Position numbers and translations under genes: made by a program
Assembly (NCBI GenBank): GCA_041394725.1
Contig: JAWKHR010000024.1
Coordinates: forward strand, 35,715 to 99,714
Direction of reading: 5' to 3'
Source: JAWKHR01 sp041394725
GTDB lineage: Bacteria; Acidobacteriota; Vicinamibacteria; Vicinamibacterales; SCN-69-37
DNA: 64,000 nucleotides
Notes under the pieces: generated by a model
Database searches by the model: none
Seen by the model: only the letters and a program-made list of their open reading frames with translations
Told to the model about the DNA's origin: nothing
Shown here: positions 37,246 through 46,265 of the stretch, in pieces
Layout: each line of letters opens with the position of its first letter
Position numbering within the stretch: the first letter of the stretch is position 1

Positions 37246-39868
37246 CTACGACTCCCGCAGCACCTCCGACGGCTGGATCCCCAGCACGCGCCGCGCCGGC
37301 AGGAACACACCGGCGGCCCCTGCGGCCAGCAGCACCGTGATGGCCGAGACCAGCGCGGCCGGATCGCGCGGCCCGACGCCGCCGGTCAGCAGGCCCGTGA
37401 AGACCTGGGCGCCGGCCATCGCCAGCGCCAGTCCGGCCGCCAGGCCGATGACCACCGGCCGCATCCCCTCGCGGAAGACGAGCCCGATCACGTCGGCGCG
37501 CGCCGCGCCGATCGCCAGCCGGATCCCGATCTCCCGTCGCCGCAGGCCGACCACGAACGCGGTGACGCCGAAGAGGCCGACGAACGCGAGCGACAGCGCC
37601 AGCGCGCCGAGCGCGCCCGCCACCGACGCGAACACGGCGTGCAGGCGCAGGCTGCCCGTCATCCGATCGCGGATGCGAATCATCCGGGTCCGGCGTCCGG
37701 GATCGAGAGCTCCGAGCGCGTCGCGCAGCACCGACGTCGGGGCGCTGCCGCCGGCCATCCTCACGAGCAGCTCGGCCCGGGATCGATCCGACAGCGGCTC
37801 GAACAGCGCGGCCGCGCCGAAATAGCGCGGCGGGTTGATCGACCACGGCACGTCCTCCACGACGCCGATGACCTCCGACGCCGGCATGTCGTCGGCCACG
37901 TCGGACGGACGGCGGCCGAGCGGGTCGAGACCGGGCCAGAACGCGCGCGCGTACTTCTCGCTGACCACGACGACCGGCGCGCGCGTCGCCACCTCGTCCG
38001 GCCGTGAACGTCCGGCCCGCGAGCACGCGGACACCCGTGACCTCGAAGAAGCGATGGTCCACGCGCGGCACGAGCACCGGGAAGTTCGGGTTGGCCGGAA
38101 GGCTCGTCGGATTCTGGTGGACGCTGCCGAACGGCCCACGTCGACGAGTGACGCGGCCTCCACGCCGGGCACCGAGAAGGCGCGCGGTCGGGCCGGGACC
38201 GGTGATCGTCCGCCGGCAGCGCGGCCGCGGCGCCATGCGACGCCGCTTCGACCTCCACGAGCGCGGCGGGATCAGAACGGCAGCCGCATCGACCAGGTTC
38301 GGCGAGCGCGCGCGAGAAGAGCGCCGTGAGGACGAGCAGCAGGATCGATGACGCCGCCTGCAGGCCGATGAACGACGAGCGGAGCCGACCCATGCGGCGG
38401 CCCGACGCCGTGGAGGCCGCCCCTTTCAGGATGCCGGCGACGTCGCCGCGCACGGCGTGCCGCGCCGGCTCCAGCCCCGTCACGAGCCCGAGCACCAGCG
38501 ACAAGGCCGCGACGCCGGCCACGACGACCGGGTTGAGCGACAGATCGAGCCCCGGCGACGCGCCGAAGAGCGACGCCACGGCCGTGGTCAGCCAGCTCGC
38601 CGCGACCACGCCCGCCGCCGCCGAAACGACGCCGAGCAGCATGCTCTCGGTGACCAGTTGCCGCACGATGCGCCCCGGGCTCGCGCCGAGCGCCGAGGCC
38701 GCGCCTCGGGCCCTCGTCGCCGTCCCGCAGGCAGCAGGTTCGCGACGTTCGCCGCCGCGAGCAGCACGATCAGGCCGACGAGCACGACGAAGACCGCCAG
38801 CGCGCCGAGCACGTCTCCGCCGAGCGGCTGACGAGCGGGTCGGGCGACGATCCTGGAGGCCGCCTGGGATCGTCGAGTCACGCAGACCGAGCGAGGCCGC
38901 GATCGCCTGCATCTCGGCGTCGGCCTGTTCGACGGTCGCGCCGCCGATGAGACGGCCGCTGACCTCATGCGACGAGGGCCGCGCCCCGGCTGACGCTCGA
39001 GGCGCGCGGCATCCTCGATCTGGCCGACCGCCGGTGCCGGCAGGAACAGGTCGGGCAGGTCTTCGGTCTTGAACGGCCCCCCGAAGCCCACGTCCAGGAC
39101 GCCGACGATCGTCACCGGCACGCCGTTGGCGTCGATGGTGCGGCCGACGACTTCCATGGCACCGGCGAACGTCGTCCGCCAGCGTGCATGCATAGCTGCA
39201 GCGACCGGCGGCGCACCGGGCTCGTGATCGGCCGCGGCCGGAAGACGTCCGACGGCCGGGCTCGCTCCGAACGTCTGGAAAAAGGTGTCGCTGACGAACG
39301 TCGTCCGCAGCGGAAGCTCGGCGAGACCGGCTGCCGGATCCGTGATGCGCGCGCTGGTCGGGTAGGCGGCTTCCGCGCGGACGGTCGTGGCCGACCGGCC
39401 CGGATCGCCTGGAATTCGTCGAGCGACATGCCGCCGGGCTCGATCCGCGTGCGGCCCGTGACCCGGGTGAGCGCGACCACCGAGGTCGGATCGGGCACGA
39501 GGGCATCGGCCGCAGGAGCGGCGTCCGCCGGTGAACGCGGCCCATTGGCGATCGCCATGGCCCGCCAGTCCATAGCGCCAGCAACACGAGCATCGGCTGG
39601 CGGCGGAAGACGCGCGTGGCGAAGCGGACGTCGTCGAGGACGCCGGAGAGCCGGCTTTGGCTCGCCGTCGATGCGGACCTCCGGGCGCGCGACCGTAGGC
39701 GATGCGCCGGATCAACGAGCACGTCTCGCCGATACCGGCGCGCCGCCCGGGCGAGACTGAAGATCGCGCGACGAACAGGTCCTCGAGGTCGGCCGCGATG
39801 CCGGCGGCGCGATCCTTGGCCGAAGCGCCAGGAGCATCCGCGAGAAACGCGGCGGGCGCAGTGGGCGG
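37246..39868 (-). pseudogene. ADOP-type permease broken by multiple frameshifts
   Basis: A permease of this family can be followed across all three minus frames. The C-terminal third is intact (37246-~38000; KYARAFWPGLDPLGRR, EIGIRLAIGAARADVIGL). Going towards the 5' end, conserved pieces sit in alternating frames: RVDHRFFEVTGVRVLAGRTF (~38005-38090), LGASPGRIVRQLVTESMLL through LEPARHAVRGDVAGILKG (~38400-38700), IGGATVEQADAEMQAIAASL (~38880-38950), GVLDDVRFATRVFRRQPML (~39590-39644) and DRAAGIAADLEDLFVAR (~39764-39814). At least seven frame changes occur within 2 kb, while every other ADOP gene here is clean. This is either a decaying gene or a patch of poor consensus sequence. The 5' boundary is approximate. 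Confidence 0.8.
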
Positions 39869-39892
39869 GGCGGACGCGGCGGGCAGGCCGGC

Positions 39893-40222
39893 GCGGTGAC
39901 CGACCGCCTTGCTCGATCGCGCTCCAGATCCGCTCGCGGACGCGCCCTGAGTTCCTGCAGCATCCCGCACGCCCTGCGCGGTGACGGAGAAGAGCCGCTT
40001 GCCCTTGCCCCCGCGCACCGGGCTTGGCTCTCCGACCGACGACCTGGCAAAGCCCTTCTGCTCGAGCCGGTCGAGCGCCGCGGAGACGGCGCCCATCGAC
40101 ACGGCCCGCTTTGTCGCGCGCTCGACGAATTCCTGCACCGGGACGGCGTAGGTGTCATCCCCCAGCGCGCGGAGGGCCAGCAGCGTGAACTCCTCGAACT
40201 CACCCAGGCGGTCGCCCTTCAT
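39893..40222 (-). pseudogene. PadR-family regulator with a frameshift near its C-terminus
   Basis: The first 87 codons from ATG 40222 form a normal PadR N-terminus: LGEFEEFTLLALRALGDDTY, then SMGAVSAALDRLEQKGF and GKRLFSVTAQGVRDA. The frame is then lost at about 39960, and the expected C-terminal helix RVRERIWSAIE appears in another frame at ~39905-39935. The winged helix itself is intact, so a shortened regulator might still bind DNA. It belongs with the frameshifted permease downstream. A 15-bp palindrome sits 15 bp before the ATG. The end coordinate is approximate. Confidence 0.7.
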
Positions 40223-40236
40223 GCCGCGCGTTGTAG

Positions 40237-40251
40237 CACGATTACATCGTG
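40237..40251 (-). promoter_or_regulatory. PadR operator palindrome
   Basis: A perfect palindrome CACGAT-TAC-ATCGTG lies 15 bp upstream of the PadR ATG. On the minus strand it contains TGTAAT, which is 17 bp downstream of a weak CTGATT -35, so the site would cover the -10 element. The core TACATCGT is also present inside the palindrome of the PadR gene at 5902. Confidence 0.55.
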
Positions 40252-40464
40252 TTTGTATAGATAAATCAGGACGTGCGCGACACCATCCCGATGTCATGCC
40301 GTCCGGGACCGACGCTGGCGGCCGCCGCCCCGGCGCGGAGGACGGCGCGGGCCTGTCGCCGGAAGACCCCCGGCCCTCGAACCCGTCGTGGACCGCCGCC
40401 TGCGATCCCGTCCCCTACGCCACTTCCAAGGCTCCTGGCGGAAGGCCCAGGAAGTAAAAGACGC

Positions 40465-40493
40465 TTGACACTATGCCAGCCATGCCGTATTTT
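40465..40493 (+). promoter_or_regulatory. Sigma-70-like promoter of the membrane protein-XRE operon
   Basis: TTGACA at 40465-40470 and TATTTT at 40488-40493 are spaced by exactly 17 bp in an AT-rich stretch. The 312-bp gap 40223-40534 holds only this promoter, the operator just downstream of it, and the divergent PadR control region. Confidence 0.65.
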
Positions 40494-40501
40494 GTGTCTA
40501 G

Positions 40502-40520
40502 TTTCTTTGACATAAAGAAA
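40502..40520. promoter_or_regulatory. Inverted repeat at the predicted transcription start, candidate XRE operator
   Basis: TTTCTTT and AAAGAAA form a perfect 7-bp inverted repeat with a 5-bp spacer (40502-40520), beginning 9 bp after the -10 hexamer and overlapping the AAAGGA ribosome-binding region. Binding there by the XRE regulator encoded in the operon would repress it. That regulator link is inferred from position. Confidence 0.5.
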
Positions 40521-40534
40521 GGATTGGTTGACAC

Positions 40535-40981
40535 ATGACGGCAATCACCGAAACGGCCGGCTTCTGGAGAAAGTTCGCCTGCGCCTGTCAGGGCGTCACC
40601 GAGCGGGACCGCCGCAACTCGCGACGCGCCAACTGGCGGCTGCTGGCCTGGACTTCCACGTTCGTCGCGGCGAGCTTCGGGCTGCGCGGCGGCGTCATCC
40701 CGGAGGGCGGGTGGGCGTACCTGATCATCGCGGCGTCGACGGCGCTGGGCGTCTGGGCGCTGATGGGCTACGTGCGGTTCATCCGCGAGGCCGACGAGCT
40801 GCTGCGCAAGATCCAGCTCGAGGCGCTCGGGGTGGGATTCGGCGCGGCCATGCTGGGGAGCTTCACGCTGGCGCTGGTCGAGCGCGCCAGCGGCTGGTCC
40901 TTCGACGCGGGCGACCTGCTGCTCGTGATGGTGATCGGCTACATGGCCGGGATCGTGACCGGCATGCGGCGGTACGCATGA
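40535..40981 (+). CDS. Small integral membrane protein of an XRE-linked pair
   Basis: A 148-residue protein with four hydrophobic segments, roughly residues 37-50, 57-80, 95-118 and 125-142 (for example WAYLIIAASTALGVWALMGY and LLLVMVIGYMAGIVTGM). A charged cytoplasmic loop RFIREADELLRKIQLEALG lies in the middle. This RxADE(x)LRKIQ-like loop is common in small membrane proteins encoded next to short XRE regulators, but their biochemical role is not known. A good AGAAAGGA ribosome-binding site lies 11-12 bp upstream. The stop overlaps the start of the regulator as ATGA. Confidence 0.8.
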   Translation: MTAITETAGFWRKFACACQGVTERDRRNSRRANWRLLAWTSTFVAASFGLRGGVIPEGGWAYLIIAASTALGVWALMGYVRFIREADELLRKIQLEALGVGFGAAMLGSFTLALVERASGWSFDAGDLLLVMVIGYMAGIVTGMRRYA

Positions 40982-41214
40982 GGAACCGGCTCAAGGTCCT
41001 GCGCGCCGAGCGCGACTGGACGCAGGCGCGGCTGGCCGAGGCGCTGGACGTGTCGCGCCAGACGGTCAACGCGATCGAGACCGGCAAGTACGACCCGGGC
41101 CTGCCGCTGGCTTTCAGGATCGCCCGCACGTTCGGCCTGGCGATCGAGGACGTGTTCCACCCGGACGAGGCGGGCGAGTCGGCGGGCGATGGGCGCGAGG
41201 TGATCCCGGCGTAG
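40978..41214 (+). CDS. XRE-family helix-turn-helix regulator (short, YozG-like)
   Basis: A 78-residue regulator consisting almost entirely of a Cro/C1-type helix-turn-helix: RLKVLRAERDWTQARLAEAL, VSRQTVNAIETGKYDPGLPL and the closing helix LAFRIARTFGLAIEDVFHPD. Short regulators of this type usually accompany a small membrane protein, as here, and repress their own operon. Coupled to the upstream gene by an ATGA overlap. The inverted repeat at 40502-40520 is the likely target. Confidence 0.9.
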   Translation: MRNRLKVLRAERDWTQARLAEALDVSRQTVNAIETGKYDPGLPLAFRIARTFGLAIEDVFHPDEAGESAGDGREVIPA

Positions 41215-41367
41215 CCGGCCGGGCCCCGCGCCCCGGAAATGGCGGCGAGTCTCTGACTCGGGACACTGGCCGGCCGGCGCAATTTCTCGAAAAAGTGCTG
41301 GAGACGGGTGCCGCTGGAGCCGAAACGCCGGTAGACTCCTCGACACCGGCACGTTCGGAGTGAATTG

Positions 41368-42153
41368 ATGTTGACAGCACGACGGCGGACGGCGCCCCGC
41401 CGGAAGACGATCCAGACGGCGCTCTTCTCCCTGTTCCTGCTCACCCTGATCGCTCCGGCGGCGGCGGCGCAGTCCCTGCGTGGCAGCCGCGCCTCGGTCG
41501 ATCGCCAGTACCAGACGGCGCAGCGGCACGACTTCACGTTCCTGAAGCGTCCCTCGGACCTGGAGCGTTTCGTCGAGGCGGGCCTGCTGGTCCGGCTCGA
41601 GGGCGACGACCACTACACGCTGCACGACGTGTCGTTCAACGTGGCGCGGCCCGAGGTCAAGCTGTTCGTCGAGCGCCTCTCGGCGCAGTACATCGAGGCG
41701 TGCGGCGAGCCGATGGTCGTCACGAGCCTGACGCGGCCGACGTCGGAGCAGCCGCTGAACGCCTCGGCGCACTCGGTCCATCCGACGGGCATGGCGGTGG
41801 ACCTTCGCGTACCGCCGACGCCGGCGTGCCGCCGGGCGCTCGAGTCCACGCTGCTCGTGCTCGAGCGGCGACGCGTGCTCGACGCGACGCTCGAACGGTC
41901 GCCGCTCCACTTCCACGTGGCGGTGTTCCCGGACGCCTACCTGACGTACGTCTCCGGCCTCACCGGCCGATCGGGCGCGTCGCTGCTCGCCTCCGTGCAG
42001 GCGCGGCCGCTCCACACCGTCGAGAAGGCCGAGACGCTCTGGGACATCGCCCAGCGGTACGGCACCACGCCGGCGCGGATTCGCCAGGTCAACGGCCTCT
42101 CGTCCAGCCTCATCCGGCCGGGCCAGACGCTGCGGATCCCGGGCGGGGACTGA
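41368..42153 (+). CDS. Exported DUF5715-like (M15-like) protein with LysM domain
   Basis: A 261-residue exported protein. The signal peptide ends near LIAPAAAAQS (residue ~34). The central domain contains SAHSVHPTGMAVDLR and a later SPLHFHVAVFP, an arrangement like the zinc site (H..D...H.H) of M15-type peptidases and of the DUF5715 family. The C-terminal ~45 residues (HTVEKAETLWDIAQRYGTTP ... IRPGQTLRIP) form a LysM peptidoglycan-binding domain. A role in the cell wall, either cleavage or remodelling of peptidoglycan, is inferred. The ATG at 41368 is preferred over the TTG one codon earlier. It converges on the metzincin gene with a 58-bp gap. Confidence 0.75.
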   Translation: MLTARRRTAPRRKTIQTALFSLFLLTLIAPAAAAQSLRGSRASVDRQYQTAQRHDFTFLKRPSDLERFVEAGLLVRLEGDDHYTLHDVSFNVARPEVKLFVERLSAQYIEACGEPMVVTSLTRPTSEQPLNASAHSVHPTGMAVDLRVPPTPACRRALESTLLVLERRRVLDATLERSPLHFHVAVFPDAYLTYVSGLTGRSGASLLASVQARPLHTVEKAETLWDIAQRYGTTPARIRQVNGLSSSLIRPGQTLRIPGGD

Positions 42154-42211
42154 TCGGCGCGTCCGGCTCCGGCGGCCGCGATCGCGCCCCCGGGGCTCCG
42201 CCGCGCCCGGA

Positions 42212-43303
42212 CTACCGCCGGCCGAACAGCTCCGCCCCGCAGGACACCAGCACCGCCGGGCGCCCGCCGGCCGGTGCGCCCAGGCTCGGCGCGTCCAGCG
42301 GATCGACGTCCACGTCCAGGTTGCCCGGCGGCCGCGAGTAGGCGACCGCCGCGTGATAGCGGACGTGTTCCGGCCGCGGCGCGCCGGTGCAGCCCGCCGC
42401 GGGAATCGAGTGGAAGTCGTCGGGCTCGTTCACCGTGTGGCGAAATCCCATCGTGTGCGTGATCTCGTGTTCGGCCACCGAGACGACGGTGTCGCCGCAC
42501 CCGCGGGGATCATCGGGAATCACGTCCGGCGCCTCCGGGTCGTAGCGGAGCTGCAGCACACCCGAGTTGCCTCCGACCGTGGCCTGACCGAGGATCCGGC
42601 CCCCCAGGTCGCGCGAGAACGTCACGATCACCCAGCCAGCCGCGACCGGCCGTGCGACGGTCCCGGTCTCGATCGCCGCGGCCTCGAACCTCCCGGCCGA
42701 GAGTTCCGGCACGCTCCGTCGAATGACCGTGACGATCCGCGCCACGATCCCGTCCGGCACGGAGACGCCCGTATCGTCCACCGTCGTCCGGATGTAGAAG
42801 CGCGGCGCGATCGTCCAGCGATCGATCGCGGCCAGGTCGAGCGGGCTGTCGTGCGCGTTGCGCGCGAACTGCCGGTAGAACCCGAGCGAGAACGGCTGGC
42901 TGTCGGGAATCATCGAAATCCGAAGGCCCGATCGCCCCACCGCCAGGCTGAGGTCGTGGCGCAGGTATCCCGGCGCGAAGACCGAGATCGTCTGGCCCGC
43001 CCCCACGGGCGCGGACAGCGAGAACTGGCCCGACGCCGAGGACACCGCGGATCGATCGCGCACCTGGATGGTGGCTCCGGCGATCGGCGTGCCGTCAACC
43101 ACGCGCACGATCGTACCCGCCACGCCCGAGGCCGGAGGTCCGCTGGACGAGGGCGCGCCAGGCGCGCGCCCGCCGCCGCACGTCAGCGCCCCGCCGGCGC
43201 ACGCCGCGACCAGCCACCGCCGCGTCGCACGCGACGCGAGCCGCCGGCGCCGCGCCACGTGCGGCCTGTCCCCCAATCGCCGCGACGCGTGCGGCGCCGC
43301 CAT
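42212..43303 (-). CDS. Exported metzincin-like metalloprotease with N-terminal carboxypeptidase-regulatory domain
   Basis: A 363-residue protein. The N-terminus has a hydrophobic stretch ending in a possible lipobox-like LTCGGG near residue 43. Next comes a regulatory-like beta domain (GTIVRVVDGTPIAGATIQVR ... ASGQFSLSAP), then a catalytic domain with HEITHTMGFRH, the HExxHxxGxxH zinc motif of metzincins, at about residues 277-287. A downstream CTGAPRPEH segment and a Met-turn are less clear. The frame is open upstream, but ATG 43303 overlaps the stop of the preceding gene (TGATG), marking the start and indicating coupling with the outer-membrane protein. The substrate is unknown. Confidence 0.82.
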   Translation of the reverse strand: MAAPHASRRLGDRPHVARRRRLASRATRRWLVAACAGGALTCGGGRAPGAPSSSGPPASGVAGTIVRVVDGTPIAGATIQVRDRSAVSSASGQFSLSAPVGAGQTISVFAPGYLRHDLSLAVGRSGLRISMIPDSQPFSLGFYRQFARNAHDSPLDLAAIDRWTIAPRFYIRTTVDDTGVSVPDGIVARIVTVIRRSVPELSAGRFEAAAIETGTVARPVAAGWVIVTFSRDLGGRILGQATVGGNSGVLQLRYDPEAPDVIPDDPRGCGDTVVSVAEHEITHTMGFRHTVNEPDDFHSIPAAGCTGAPRPEHVRYHAAVAYSRPPGNLDVDVDPLDAPSLGAPAGGRPAVLVSCGAELFGRR

Positions 43304-44418
43304 CAGAACCTCACCGCCAGCCCGACCGAGGCATGCACGTGGCGCTCCCAGCCGGTCGACTCGAACGTGACGAAGTCGTGGACGGCGGGGGGACTCAGGC
43401 TCGACGTCACCAGCGAGCCGGCGCCGTTGTAGAGCAGGAGAACCGGCTCGGGCCCGAAGAACAGGCCCAGCTGCCGGGACCGATCCGACGTCAGGACCAG
43501 CGACGGATCCGCGCTGACGACCACCCGCGACGCCGACCGATGCAGCAGCACGCGGACGTCGCCCGTGACCGACAGGCGCGCCGTGAGCCGGTGCCGCCAT
43601 CCCGCCCCGAACAGCGAGACGAATGCGGCGTCCCCGGTCTCGATCCGGATCGAGACCCGATCGGTCTCGTCGTACGGGATCCTCCCGTCGAAGGTGCCCT
43701 GATAGTGTCCCGTCAGCGTGGCCGACGGCGGGTCGCCGGTCTGGAATACGACGCCGCCGCCCGCCACGGCGACGATCTCGTCGCCGCCCCGCGACCAGAG
43801 CCGGACGTCGACGGCCGCGGTCGCAAACACCTCGCGCGCGCTGCCATCGTCGACCGAGGCGACCGCGGAGACGTCGGCGCCGGTGAACGACCCGGACCCG
43901 ACGAACAGGGGCGACCAGGCGGCGACGAAGCTGGCCCGGCTCGCCTCGATCGCGTCGCGGCTCGCGCCGGCCCAGTCGGGACCGGAGTGCGCGACGTCGA
44001 GGCCGAACTCGACGCCGAACCGGCCTGCCACGTGCCGGCGCGCCCGAACGCCGAACACCAGCCCGCCACCGCGTTCGGCGGCCGGCCCCGTGAGCAGGTC
44101 GTCGAGCGGGACGATGTCCGTCGGCCCGATCGCGTGCTCGGCGTTGCTCTGCCGGAACAGCAGCGCGCCGTCACCGAAGAACCACGAGGGCACGATGCGC
44201 GTCGTCCTGAAGAACGGCGCGCCGATGAAATAGGAACGGCCGGGGCCGGGAAGATCGATCTTGCCGCTGTCGGGCACGCCGGTGGTGACGCCACCGATGT
44301 GCGCCTCGATCTGCCAGCCGGTCTCGTCCGGTGAGATCTGCGCGGCCGCCGGAGTCGCAGCGACCAGACACGCCAGCAGCGAGCCGGCCGAACCTCTGCA
44401 CGCTCGGATCCTGAACAT
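43303..44418 (-). CDS. Predicted outer-membrane protein coupled to the metzincin
   Basis: A 371-residue exported protein. The signal peptide MFRIRACRGSAGSLLACLVA ends near AAAQ (~residue 27). The mature part is rich in alternating hydrophobic strands and glycine turns and ends with HVHASVGLAVRF, whose terminal Phe and preceding pattern fit an outer-membrane barrel sorted by BamA. No domain of known function is recognised. The shared TGATG junction with the metalloprotease gene suggests they are made together, perhaps as surface protein and processing enzyme (inference only). Confidence 0.72.
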   Translation of the reverse strand: MFRIRACRGSAGSLLACLVAATPAAAQISPDETGWQIEAHIGGVTTGVPDSGKIDLPGPGRSYFIGAPFFRTTRIVPSWFFGDGALLFRQSNAEHAIGPTDIVPLDDLLTGPAAERGGGLVFGVRARRHVAGRFGVEFGLDVAHSGPDWAGASRDAIEASRASFVAAWSPLFVGSGSFTGADVSAVASVDDGSAREVFATAAVDVRLWSRGGDEIVAVAGGGVVFQTGDPPSATLTGHYQGTFDGRIPYDETDRVSIRIETGDAAFVSLFGAGWRHRLTARLSVTGDVRVLLHRSASRVVVSADPSLVLTSDRSRQLGLFFGPEPVLLLYNGAGSLVTSSLSPPAVHDFVTFESTGWERHVHASVGLAVRF

Positions 44419-44588
44419 GGCTCGAGTCCTTGCTCAGGCGGGCGACTGGCTGGCACCGTGGAGCATAGCAGGCCAGGCCCGGGCGCGCACGACCGGGCGC
44501 AAACGGCAGTCCCGGCGCCTCCAGGCCGGATCGGGAACGACGCACCGGCCGCTCGGCCGGTGGTACTGCGCTTGCACCTTCGTTCGCC

Positions 44589-45539
44589 GTGGCCTCCAGC
44601 AAGCCGATGGTCATCGCGGCGATTCTCGGCAACCTCGCCGTCGCCGTGACCAAGTTCATCGCCGCCGGCATGACCGGCAGCTCGGCGATGCTCACCGAAG
44701 GCCTGCACTCGGTGTCCGACACCGGCAACGGTGTCCTGCTGCTCGTCGGCCTGCGCGTGAGCCGGCGGCCGCCGGACACCCAGCATCCGTTCGGCCACGG
44801 CAAGGAGCTCTACTTCTACACGCTGCTGGTCGCGATGCTCGTCTTCGGCGTCGGCGGCGGGATCTCGATCTACGAGGGCATCCTGCACGTGCTGCGGCCC
44901 GAGCCCATGACCCACGTGGTCGCCAACTACGTCGTGATCGCCCTGGCGGCGGGGTTCGAAGGCGCGTCGTGGGCGGTCGCGCTCAAGGGCTTCAGGCGCG
45001 TCCAGGCTGGGCGGTCGGCCTGGCAGACGGTGCGATCGAGCAAGGACCCGACGACGTTCGCGGTGCTGTTCGAGGACAGCGCCGCGCTCATCGGCCTCGC
45101 GGTGGCCGCGGCGGGCATCTTCCTCGCCGATCACCTGCGGATGCCCGTCCTCGACGGCGCGGCCTCGATCGTCATCGGCGTCCTGCTCTGCGCGGTGGCG
45201 ACGGTCCTGCTGCGGGAAACGAAGGCGCTGCTCGTCGGCGAGGCGGCCTCGCCGCGGGTGATCCGCGACGTCCTCGAGGCGGCGGCCGCCGATCCGGCGG
45301 TGGACGAGATCGGCCGCGTGATGACCATGCACCTCGGACCCGAGGAGATCCTGCTCAACCTCGACGTCGCGTTCGAGCCGGATCTCTCCTCGGCCGAGCT
45401 CGCGACCGCGGTCCGGCGGCTGGAACGGGCGATCCGGCGGGCCGAGCCGCGCGTCCGCCACATCTTCATCGAGGCCGGCGGCGCGGGCGCGGGCACCGGA
45501 AACTCCAGGGATGAGGCCGGCGATGGCCCGGCGCCGTGA
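44589..45539 (+). CDS. Cation diffusion facilitator (CDF) metal transporter
   Basis: A 316-residue transporter with six hydrophobic helices. The metal-site signatures are HSVSDTGN in helix II (about residues 40-47), preceded by GSSAMLTEGL, and FEDSAALIGL in helix V (~160). Both differ slightly from the HxxxD/HxxxD of zinc exporters, since the second site has no histidine, so metal preference is uncertain. PDTQHPFGHGKELYFYT is the usual CDF loop. The C-terminal cytoplasmic domain (~210-300) has the expected fold. The start is GTG 44589; an ATG six codons later is possible. The 170-bp gap upstream is shared with the divergent outer-membrane gene. Confidence 0.9.
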   Translation: MASSKPMVIAAILGNLAVAVTKFIAAGMTGSSAMLTEGLHSVSDTGNGVLLLVGLRVSRRPPDTQHPFGHGKELYFYTLLVAMLVFGVGGGISIYEGILHVLRPEPMTHVVANYVVIALAAGFEGASWAVALKGFRRVQAGRSAWQTVRSSKDPTTFAVLFEDSAALIGLAVAAAGIFLADHLRMPVLDGAASIVIGVLLCAVATVLLRETKALLVGEAASPRVIRDVLEAAAADPAVDEIGRVMTMHLGPEEILLNLDVAFEPDLSSAELATAVRRLERAIRRAEPRVRHIFIEAGGAGAGTGNSRDEAGDGPAP

Positions 45540-45608
45540 CGGGGCCTCGCGATCCGACCGGTCTGCTTCTTGCACTCCCATCCCGATGTGGAAAGCAGGA
45601 GGCACATC

Positions 45609-46172
45609 ATGAAACGACTGCCGCTCACGTTCATGCTGCTCGCGGCCGTGTCGCTCGGCGCCTGCAGCGGCGAGCCCGATGCGTACATGGCCGGCGCCGA
45701 CGACGGCGCGGGCGCCGCGGCGCCGGCGACGACCACCGTGGCGCCCGACCCCGCGTTCGTCAACGACGTCGCGACCGCCGGCGACAAGGAAATCGAGATG
45801 GCCCGCATCGCGCAGCAACGGGCGGTCGCCCCGGACGTCCAGGGCTTCGCCGACCGCATGATCCGCGATCACCAGCAGGCCAGCGAAGAGCTCCGCCAGG
45901 CGCTGACCGGGACGTCGGTCGTGCTCACCGTGGACACCGATGCGATCCAGACGGCCGGACACACGCTGGCCGACCTGTCGGGCGCCGAGTTCGACCGCGC
46001 CTACATGGACATGATGGTGACGGACCACGAGCGGGCCGTGGCGCTCGTCGAGGCGAAGGCCAACGGCTCCGGGAATGCCGCGGTGAAGCAATGGGCGGCG
46101 AAGGTCCTGCCCACGTTGAAGGAACACCTCCAGCAGGCGAAGGCGATCCGCGAGTCGCTGGGCGGTTCGTAG
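45609..46172 (+). CDS. DUF4142 lipoprotein
   Basis: A 187-residue lipoprotein. The signal peptide MKRLPLTFMLLAAVSLGAC ends in a lipobox with Cys19. The mature domain has two ferritin-like helical hairpins typical of DUF4142: FVNDVATAGDKEIEMARIAQ and FADRMIRDHQQASEELRQ, then FDRAYMDMMVTDHERAVAL and KQWAAKVLPTLKEHLQQA. It is exported and probably faces the periplasm; function is unknown. A strong AGGAGG ribosome-binding site at 45597-45602 selects ATG 45609 over an in-frame start at 45570. Confidence 0.88.
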   Translation: MKRLPLTFMLLAAVSLGACSGEPDAYMAGADDGAGAAAPATTTVAPDPAFVNDVATAGDKEIEMARIAQQRAVAPDVQGFADRMIRDHQQASEELRQALTGTSVVLTVDTDAIQTAGHTLADLSGAEFDRAYMDMMVTDHERAVALVEAKANGSGNAAVKQWAAKVLPTLKEHLQQAKAIRESLGGS

Positions 46173-46265
46173 CGGCGTGACGCACGGGGACGCACGCGCG
46201 CCGCGCCGCGCCGGCGCGGGGGACGCACGCCGGCCGCGCCGGCGCACGTGCCCCGTCGTGACGCG

